This document shows positions 8,944 to 12,937 of a stretch of 12,937 nt of DNA, piece after piece. The translations under genes and the position numbers were made by a program. Source of the DNA: an uncultured Muribaculaceae bacterium (GTDB lineage Bacteria > Bacteroidota > Bacteroidia > Bacteroidales > Muribaculaceae); the NCBI GenBank assembly GCA_910578305.1, contig CAJTQH010000062.1, positions 1-12,937 on the forward strand, in the 5' to 3' direction. The notes beneath the pieces are model-generated. The model made no database searches. It was not told where the DNA came from and was given only the letters and a program-made list of their open reading frames with translations. How positions within the stretch are numbered: position 1 is the stretch's first letter; every line of letters begins with the position of its first letter.

Positions 8944-8991
8944 TGTATTTTTGCTTTTCGAGGTTGATAATGGTTTGGAAAGGAACGCCGT

Positions 8992-9399
8992 TTAGGAGTG
9001 ATCTTTCCGTGTTAATAACTTTTTTATCAATAGCGAAATTACTACTGCTATCATCAAATAGATGCACACACAGCCTTGCATTAATAAAAAAATGTCAAAT
9101 GCTATAGGATTGCTGTTTGTGTAACATATGTATCCTAAACAGAATAAACAGGTTGCAGCCAACATAATTACTGCTATTATACGAATTACGTTGCTGTGCA
9201 ACCATAAATCAGTCAAGACAAATAAAATAGATACAAATAATTGCAAGATGAAGACACCAAGGAACATACCTGAGACATATTCCGATTCAGGTATTGACTT
9301 TAAGTAAGAACATGATAAATATATGTTCACACCCAATAGTGTAAAGAACGATATAACTTTTGCTAATCGATTTATTTGCTTTAACCTATGTCGTGACAT
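8992..9399 (-). CDS. Small four-helix membrane protein, unknown function
   Basis: A 135-residue protein with four predicted membrane helices (about 15-33, 43-66, 71-93 and 99-125), a basic N-terminus (MSRHRLKQINRLAK) and a basic C-terminal tail (KKLLTRKDHS). By the positive-inside rule both ends are probably cytoplasmic. I do not recognise a family. It sits between the DUF2262-like gene (65 bp upstream) and the MORN gene (48 bp downstream), all leftward and all more AT-rich than the chromosomal genes. It could be a small accessory membrane protein of a cassette or a membrane immunity protein; nothing in the sequence decides this. Confidence 0.7.
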   Translation of the reverse strand: MSRHRLKQINRLAKVISFFTLLGVNIYLSCSYLKSIPESEYVSGMFLGVFILQLFVSILFVLTDLWLHSNVIRIIAVIMLAATCLFCLGYICYTNSNPIAFDIFLLMQGCVCIYLMIAVVISLLIKKLLTRKDHS

Positions 9400-9418
9400 G
9401 ATTGTTATTAATGTTCGG

Positions 9419-9447
9419 CAGATAAACCACTTTCAATGTTTCATCTG
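9419..9447 (-). terminator. Imperfect hairpin after the DUF2262-like gene
   Basis: CAGATAAAC (9419-9427) and GTTTCATCTG (9438-9447) pair with one bulged base around a 10-nt loop, 18 nt past the stop codon. It lacks a strong T-run, so it may be a weak terminator or part of the cassette-boundary structure next to GTTAGCAACC (9451-9460). Confidence 0.35.
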
Positions 9448-9464
9448 TTTGTTAGCAACCTGTT

Positions 9465-9980
9465 CTATCCTTCTAATCCATTACATTCACATTCAATTTT
9501 TCCGTTTTCTTTGGTATATAGACTATACCATATAACATGACCTGCATAATAATCAGGGGAACAACTTATATACATGTTTATATCTGTTATCCCTTCCCCA
9601 ACAGAAAAATAAATAGATTGCACCTTTAAGCTATTATAAAAATCAGTTTGAGTTATAGGTAAAAATACTTTTTCCTCATATGCCGTCAAATAACAATCTT
9701 TTTCGTTTGTTACTTTAGAATCTTCATCTTTTATCCATTCTTCAGCAAGTCTAATCATTCCTTCCTCTATTGCTGTTTCTGTGCAGATTTCTTTATTATT
9801 ATTTACCCACACTAAAACAGATTTAATTATAGGGAGAATAGATATATTGTCAATTCCTTGTTTATTAGATATTTCGACACGAGTTGATTCATTCCATATT
9901 GAAACATGGAAATTATACTCATAAGACAGACTTCCTTGTACAAAATCTTTTTCTGTAAGTTGTTCTATTTCTACTATCAT
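9465..9980 (-). CDS. DUF2262-like protein (possible immunity-type protein)
   Basis: A 171-residue soluble protein with no signal peptide. The C-terminal half resembles DUF2262: an acidic helix (EEGMIRLAEEWIKDED, about 72-87), a TPxxF-like strand region, then DYYAGHVIWYSLYTKENGKI and a terminal xGLEG, which parallel the family's F-x-G-H-s-I strand and closing AN(I/L)xG. DUF2262 members occur among immunity proteins of polymorphic toxin loci, but no toxin is visible here. The gene is bracketed by the 10-bp inverted sequences GTTAGCAACC (9451-9460) and GGTTGCTAAC (9998-10007), as if it were a discrete cassette. It is distinctly AT-rich. The family call rests on pattern recognition only. Confidence 0.6.
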   Translation of the reverse strand: MIVEIEQLTEKDFVQGSLSYEYNFHVSIWNESTRVEISNKQGIDNISILPIIKSVLVWVNNNKEICTETAIEEGMIRLAEEWIKDEDSKVTNEKDCYLTAYEEKVFLPITQTDFYNSLKVQSIYFSVGEGITDINMYISCSPDYYAGHVIWYSLYTKENGKIECECNGLEG

Positions 9981-10000
9981 CTTGTTTTCGCTTTATGGGT

Positions 10001-10134
10001 TGCTAACGGTTCTCAGCTATACGCAGGCAGGGATTTTAACCACTGAACTTCCTACGAAGAACTGAACTTTAAATTTACCACTTAACTGTCCTACGAAGCA
10101 CGAAACCCCTGCTTGCGTATAGGTGATGTTATGC
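10001..10134. repeat. attC-like folded element between the DUF2262-like gene and erm(F)
   Basis: The outer 7-mers are TGCTAAC (10001-10007) and GTTATGC (10128-10134), which resemble integron R'' (RYYYAAC) and R' (GTTRRRY) cores. Inside, CTATACGCAGGCAGGG (10017-10032) pairs with CCCTGCTTGCGTATAG (10107-10122) with one mismatch in 16. The 74-nt central part holds two imperfect direct copies of CCACTnAACTnCCTACGAAG (10040-10059 and 10078-10098). Length and layout suit a long attC site. A different Bacteroidota dispersed hairpin repeat is the main alternative. Confidence 0.5.
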
Positions 10135-10185
10135 GGTCGGTTTTCATTTTCTCTTCTTTCTCGTTAATTTATCAAGCAAAGTTAC

Positions 10186-10193
10186 TAAATTTG
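10186..10193 (+). promoter_or_regulatory. -7 promoter box for erm(F)
   Basis: TAAATTTG matches TAnnTTTG exactly and lies 31 bp before the erm(F) ATG; no good TTTG is found at -33. The leader is too short for the attenuating leader peptide of inducible erm genes, which fits constitutive expression. On the opposite strand TAACTTTG (complement of 10177-10184) is a possible divergent box facing the DUF2262-like gene. Confidence 0.5.
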
Positions 10194-10224
10194 CAGTCAA
10201 GTATTCACCTGTAAGAAGTTACTA

Positions 10225-11025
10225 ATGACAAAAAAGAAATTGCCCGTTCGTTTTACGGGTCAGCACTTTACTATTGATAAAGTGCTAATAAAAGATGCAA
10301 TAAGACAAGCAAATATAAGTAATCAGGATACGGTTTTAGATATTGGGGCAGGCAAGGGGTTTCTTACTGTTCATTTATTAAAAATCGCCAACAATGTTGT
10401 TGCTATTGAAAACGACACAGCTTTGGTTGAACATTTACGAAAATTATTTTCTGATGCCCGAAATGTTCAAGTTGTCGGTTGTGATTTTAGGAATTTTGCA
10501 GTTCCGAAATTTCCTTTCAAAGTGGTGTCAAATATTCCTTATGGCATTACTTCCGATATTTTCAAAATCCTGATGTTTGAGAGTCTTGGAAATTTTCTGG
10601 GAGGTTCCATTGTCCTTCAGTTAGAACCTACACAAAAGTTATTTTCGAGGAAGCTTTACAATCCATATACCGTTTTCTATCATACTTTTTTTGATTTGAA
10701 ACTTGTCTATGAGGTAGGTCCTGAAAGTTTCTTTCCACCGCCAACTGTCAAATCAGCCCTGTTAAACATTAAAAGAAAACAGTTATTTTTTGATTTTAAG
10801 TTTAAAGCCAAATACTTAGCATTTATTTCCTGTCTGTTAGAGAAACCTGATTTATCTGTAAAAACAGCTTTAAAGTCGATTTTCAGGAAAAGTCAGGTCA
10901 GGTCAATTTCGGAAAAATTCGGTTTAAACCTTAATGCTCAAATTGTTTGTTTGTCTCCAAGTCAATGGGTAAACTGTTTTTTGGAAATGCTGGAAGTTGT
11001 CCCTGAAAAATTTCATCCTTCGTAG
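10225..11025 (+). CDS. erm(F): 23S rRNA (adenine-2058-N6)-dimethyltransferase Erm(F)
   Basis: Dimethylates A2058 of 23S rRNA using S-adenosylmethionine, which blocks macrolide, lincosamide and streptogramin B binding. The 266-residue length and sequence match my knowledge of Erm(F), the main MLS-B resistance gene of Bacteroides and relatives. SAM motif I is VLDIGAGKGFL (37-47), the acidic ribose-binding residue is Glu62, CDF is at 86-88, and the catalytic motif NIPYG is at 103-107. The N-terminal RFTGQHF is the family's xxQHF signature. It is the only rightward gene among leftward accessory genes, is strongly AT-rich, and is flanked by the inverted cores ATGTTATGCGG (10126-10136) and CCGCATAACAT (11084-11094). 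No IS4351, the usual partner in Tn4351-type elements, is seen. Confidence 0.97.
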   Translation: MTKKKLPVRFTGQHFTIDKVLIKDAIRQANISNQDTVLDIGAGKGFLTVHLLKIANNVVAIENDTALVEHLRKLFSDARNVQVVGCDFRNFAVPKFPFKVVSNIPYGITSDIFKILMFESLGNFLGGSIVLQLEPTQKLFSRKLYNPYTVFYHTFFDLKLVYEVGPESFFPPPTVKSALLNIKRKQLFFDFKFKAKYLAFISCLLEKPDLSVKTALKSIFRKSQVRSISEKFGLNLNAQIVCLSPSQWVNCFLEMLEVVPEKFHPS

Positions 11026-11099
11026 TTCAAAGTCGGGTGGTTGTCAAGATGATTTTTCTGGTTTGGTGTCGTCTTTTAAGCTGCCGCATAACATTGTGC

Positions 11100-11128
11100 T
11101 AACAGCGAAATCGGCTGTTATTTTCTTC
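11100..11128 (+). terminator. Hairpin plus T-rich tail downstream of erm(F)
   Basis: TAACAGC (11100-11106) and GCTGTTA (11114-11120) form a perfect 7-bp stem with a 7-nt loop, followed by TTTTCTTC. This is a plausible intrinsic terminator for erm(F), 74 nt past its stop. The left arm overlaps the TGCTAAC core (11097-11103), so it might instead be a shortened cassette-end hairpin. Confidence 0.5.
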
Positions 11129-11155
11129 AAGTATATCACCTTGCGAACAAATATA

Positions 11156-11197
11156 AAAAAAGTGCAGTACACCACGAACAGCGTACCGCACTTTTTT
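11156..11197. terminator. Strong bidirectional terminator between erm(F) and the relaxase remnant
   Basis: Fifteen-nt arms, AAAAAAGTGCAGTAC (11156-11170) and GTACCGCACTTTTTT (11183-11197), are complementary except at one position and enclose a 12-nt loop. Runs of six A and six T give a U-tract in both directions, so it can end rightward erm(F) transcription and leftward transcription of the remnant gene that stops at 11223. Confidence 0.8.
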
Positions 11198-11222
11198 CGG
11201 CAAATCGGGCAGGATTTAACAT

Positions 11223-11771
11223 TTATAGCTTGAATCCCTTGCCTTTCCTTTGCGGTTGTATAGGTCGGCGTATGTTCTGCCTTAACTTCTCGAACTGTTC
11301 CTTAAACCACTCGGCAATGGGCTTTCGGTCAATGGCAAGAACCAATCTCGTCCCGTCCGTGGGGTCTTTCACCACTTGAAACCCTGCCTTTTCGGTCGTG
11401 AATTTCCGTCCGTGTTCCTCCGAATAGAGTTCCCCTGCATACTCCAACGGCTTTCCCTTGACAAGCGTTGCGGTCTGTCTTTCATCGAACCCAATAAGAC
11501 GGCAGAGGTTTTCGATACGGAGCATTTCACGGAAATAGGGAAACCATGCCGCCGCCTTTGCGATTACCGTTTTCAAGAAAGATATTTCTTCCTTGTGCTT
11601 CGTTTCCTTGTCCGCTATCTTCCTGCGGTGCTTCCGTTCTATTTCCGCCATCTGTCGGCTGTGGTCTGCCTGCATGGTCTGTATTCTGTCTTGCAGGGCT
11701 TCGATGGTTTCCTCGTGGTCGGCTACCTCCCTATGCAGGGCGGTGTTCTCTTTTTCCAATGTCTTGACCTT
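11223..11771 (-). pseudogene. C-terminal remnant of a MobV-like (Pre/Mob) relaxase
   Basis: The open frame begins right after a stop at 11774-11772 and has no ATG; the first possible start is TTG at 11759, giving 178 residues. Residues 1-62 from that TTG are a charged coiled coil (ENTALHREVADHEETIEALQ and on). A globular tail follows with WFPYFREMLRIENLC, KPIAEWFKEQFEKL and a basic end, RKGKGFKL. This is the usual layout of the C-terminus of Bacteroides mobilization proteins of the MobV type as I know them. The N-terminal nickase domain, with its histidine and catalytic motifs, is absent, so the fragment cannot start conjugative transfer alone. It belongs with the leftward RhuM-like and integrase remnants as the leftover of a mobilizable element. 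Confidence 0.6.
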
Positions 11772-11831
11772 TTAGCTGACATAAAGCCCCGTGCTTGCTT
11801 TGCCTTTGTAAACGGAAATGATTGCTCCGCT

Positions 11832-11849
11832 TTCCTCTGAAAAGAGGAA
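11832..11849. repeat. Short perfect hairpin upstream of the relaxase remnant
   Basis: TTCCTCT (11832-11838) pairs with AGAGGAA (11843-11849) around the loop GAAA. No T-run follows on either strand. Because it lies next to a relaxase remnant and a tandem-repeat tract, part of a former transfer origin is conceivable but unproven. Confidence 0.4.
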
Positions 11850-11886
11850 TAGAACCTGCAACATATATCACCATAGTGATAGGTTT

Positions 11887-11942
11887 GCATGTTGGTATGC
11901 TGATATATTGGTATGTTTGCATGTTGGTATGTTGATATATCA
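11887..11942. repeat. 8-bp tandem repeat tract (about seven units)
   Basis: On the minus strand, consecutive 8-mers read CAACATAC, CAACATGC, AAACATAC, CAATATAT, CAGCATAC and CAACATGC (11934 down to 11887), with a diverged unit, TGATATAT, at 11935-11942. Viewed on the plus strand this gives two 25-bp copies (11884-11908 and 11916-11940) differing at one base. Spacing is regular, as in iterons or a slippage-prone microsatellite. It lies between the relaxase remnant and the RhuM-like gene. Confidence 0.75.
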
Positions 11943-12335
11943 TCATGCTTTCCAACGGCTGTTGGGCTTGCCGTCCGAAACAACCGACACGAATACCGTC
12001 GTTTTCTCTTTTCGCCTGTTTATAATCCTTTCCAACAACACTTTGCGGACTTTCGCCGCCCCGAACGATTCGATACGGAAAGCGAGGGCGGCTATCGTTT
12101 CGAGGTTGTAAACCTCCGCGCTGTATCTGTCCGATATGCGGATAATGCGCTTTATGTCATATATACTCAAAACTCCGCTTTTGCAGAGTGCCTTTATCCC
12201 TGCCCGAACCGTCGGGGCGATAACCCCGAACAGTTCGCAGATTTCCCGCTCGGTCATGGCGGTTGCACCTATATCGCCCGGCAGGAAGATATTGCCCTGC
12301 TCGTCCATCGTGATAATATTCCTTTCTTCTTTCAT
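11943..12335 (-). CDS. RhuM-like helix-turn-helix protein of a mobile element
   Basis: A 130-residue soluble protein. Residues 27-53 (AMTEREICELFGVIAPTVRA and on) look like a winged or helix-turn-helix DNA-binding region. Residues 75-103 (VYNLETIAALAFRIES and on) resemble the conserved YNLDxIIxxGYRVxS block of RhuM-type proteins, which are frequent in genomic islands and have no clear function. It starts at ATG 12335, 17 bp after the integrase-fragment stop, so the two were probably one transcript in the original element. It may regulate excision or transfer; that is inference. It appears intact. Confidence 0.6.
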   Translation of the reverse strand: MKEERNIITMDEQGNIFLPGDIGATAMTEREICELFGVIAPTVRAGIKALCKSGVLSIYDIKRIIRISDRYSAEVYNLETIAALAFRIESFGAAKVRKVLLERIINRRKEKTTVFVSVVSDGKPNSRWKA

Positions 12336-12352
12336 CGGTATTCTGTTTTTAA

Positions 12353-12793
12353 TTAGATGGCTCGGCAGATATTCTTCTCCATATCTTCCAACCTGTGCGA
12401 CAAGGTTTCCATGTCTTGACTTATCTTCTGGGCGGTGATTTTGGCGTAAATCTGGGTGGTCTTTATGTTGGTATGCCCCAAAAGACGGCTCACCGTTTCG
12501 ATGGGTACGCCGTGCGACAGAAGTACGGTCGTGGCGTTCGTGTGGCGTGCAACATGGAAAGTGATAGGCTGTGCAAGGGAAAGCGAACAGGTAAAGATAA
12601 AACGTAAGTCGTTTGAAATTAGCTTTGTTTCAGTATTCTGCCAAGTAGAGAAAATGCAAATGACAACGTAATATTGAGGTTGTTCAGTTACCAAACCGTT
12701 AGCCGGGCAGTTACCGAAACGAAAATAGGTAACGGTAAGCGATGAAAAGAAATCCTCACCGTTTTGTTTGCACTCATACACAGTGTTTTGCAT
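12353..12793 (-). pseudogene. C-terminal remnant of a tyrosine recombinase (integrase)
   Basis: The open frame from ATG 12793 is 146 codons, but only the last 70 or so (12353 to about 12567) look like integrase: ITFHVARHTNATTVLLSHGV, then VSRLLGHTNIKTTQIYAKIT. This carries the HxxR box, the LLGH histidine and the catalytic tyrosine in QIY. The arm-binding, core-binding and first catalytic arginine segments are missing. The first 76 codons (about 12568-12793) have no integrase character and are probably non-coding DNA in front of the next element that happens to stay open. The fragment ends where the upstream region of a second, oppositely oriented integrase begins, suggesting that insertion or recombination cut the gene. 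Confidence 0.85.
12685..12738. repeat. Candidate integrase arm-type sites (GTTACC repeats)
   Basis: CAGTTACCAAACCG (12685-12698) and CAGTTACCGAAACG (12708-12721) match at 12 of 14 positions, 23 bp apart. An inverted GGTAAC followed by GGTAA lies at 12728-12738. They stand about 110-160 bp before the second integrase, where arm-type or excisionase sites are common. Function is inferred from position only. Confidence 0.4.
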
Positions 12794-12817
12794 ATCAAGG
12801 AACGCTTATATGGCAAG

Positions 12818-12825
12818 TAATTTTG
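12818..12825 (+). promoter_or_regulatory. -7 promoter box for the rightward integrase
   Basis: TAATTTTG, an exact TAnnTTTG match, lies 19 bp before the ATG at 12845 and implies a very short leader. TTTG at 12787-12790 is too far away to be a well-spaced -33 element. Confidence 0.45.
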
Positions 12826-12844
12826 CACTAAAAAGTATAAGCGT

Positions 12845-12937
12845 ATGAAAGTAGAAAAATTCAAGGTGTTGCTCTACCTCAAAAAGAGCGGACTGGACAA
12901 ATCGGGAAAGGCTCCCATCATGGGGCGCATCACGGTA
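12845..12937 (+). CDS. Tyrosine recombinase/integrase, N-terminus only (runs off window)
   Basis: The first 31 codons, MKVEKFKVLLYLKKSGLDKS then GKAPIMGRITV, match the typical start of Bacteroidetes tyrosine integrases: a F-K-V-L-x-Y-L-K-K strand, a short basic loop and the P-(I/V)-M-G-R-I-T-V strand of the arm-binding domain. Such integrases, usually about 400 residues, move integrative conjugative and mobilizable elements. The gene reads rightward, opposite to the integrase remnant on its left, so the element it serves probably extends to the right of this window. The catalytic domain is not visible. Confidence 0.85.
   Translation, partial: MKVEKFKVLLYLKKSGLDKSGKAPIMGRITV

Noticed and set aside
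10140..10224. Inducible leader peptide ahead of erm(F)
   Set aside because: The distance between the -7 box and the ATG is too short for a leader ORF with attenuating hairpins, and no small ORF with a start codon is present there.
11376..11840. 154-codon plus-strand frame opposite the relaxase remnant
   Set aside because: The minus strand reads as a coiled coil plus a recognisable Mob tail; the plus-strand product is a Phe/Cys-rich shadow.
12568..12793. N-terminal 76 codons of the 146-codon integrase-remnant frame as real protein
   Set aside because: No resemblance to any integrase domain, an abrupt change at about 12567, and overlap with the repeat-rich region before the next integrase.

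Overview
The window comes from a Bacteroidales bacterium, probably a gut commensal. Three things point there: GH29 and GH92 glycosidases of Bacteroidota type, several TAnnTTTG -7 promoter boxes with no Shine-Dalgarno-like sites, and mobile genes of Bacteroides lineage (Erm(F), Bacteroidetes-type tyrosine recombinases, a MobV-like relaxase tail). I cannot fix the genus; the fairly GC-rich chromosomal half would suit Muribaculaceae or relatives, but that is a guess.

Chromosomal half (1-7970). A GH29 alpha-L-fucosidase, cut by the left edge, reads leftward. Diverging from it are two tandem GH92 alpha-mannosidases 26 bp apart. The first (1278-3542) is intact. The second (3569-5742) is a lipoprotein whose frame breaks near 4891, where one base appears to be missing. 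Together they look like an exo-glycosidase set for fucosylated, mannose-rich host glycans; no SusC/SusD pair is in view. Convergent to them is a leftward pair, pepT then miaA, overlapping by 4 nt (GTGA).

Accessory half (about 7980-12937). Base composition drops to clearly AT-rich between about 8990 and 11150. From left to right there is a palindrome, promoter and 27-codon micro-ORF (8056-8180), then three small leftward genes (a MORN-repeat secreted protein, a four-helix membrane protein and a DUF2262-like protein), then the rightward macrolide-lincosamide-streptogramin resistance gene erm(F) with its promoter and terminators. Further right are remnants of a mobilizable element, all leftward: a truncated relaxase C-terminus, an 8-bp tandem repeat tract, a RhuM-like protein and the last third of a tyrosine recombinase. 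The window ends 31 codons into a second, rightward tyrosine recombinase, preceded by repeats that could be its arm-type sites.

Most notable structure: the DUF2262-like gene and erm(F) are each bracketed by their own short inverted core sequences (GTTAGCAACC/GGTTGCTAAC and ATGTTATGCGG/CCGCATAACAT). They are separated by an approximately 134-bp folded element with a 16-bp inner stem. This is the geometry of integron gene cassettes and attC sites, although no integron integrase is visible. The right end also looks like one integrative element inserted into the integrase gene of another.
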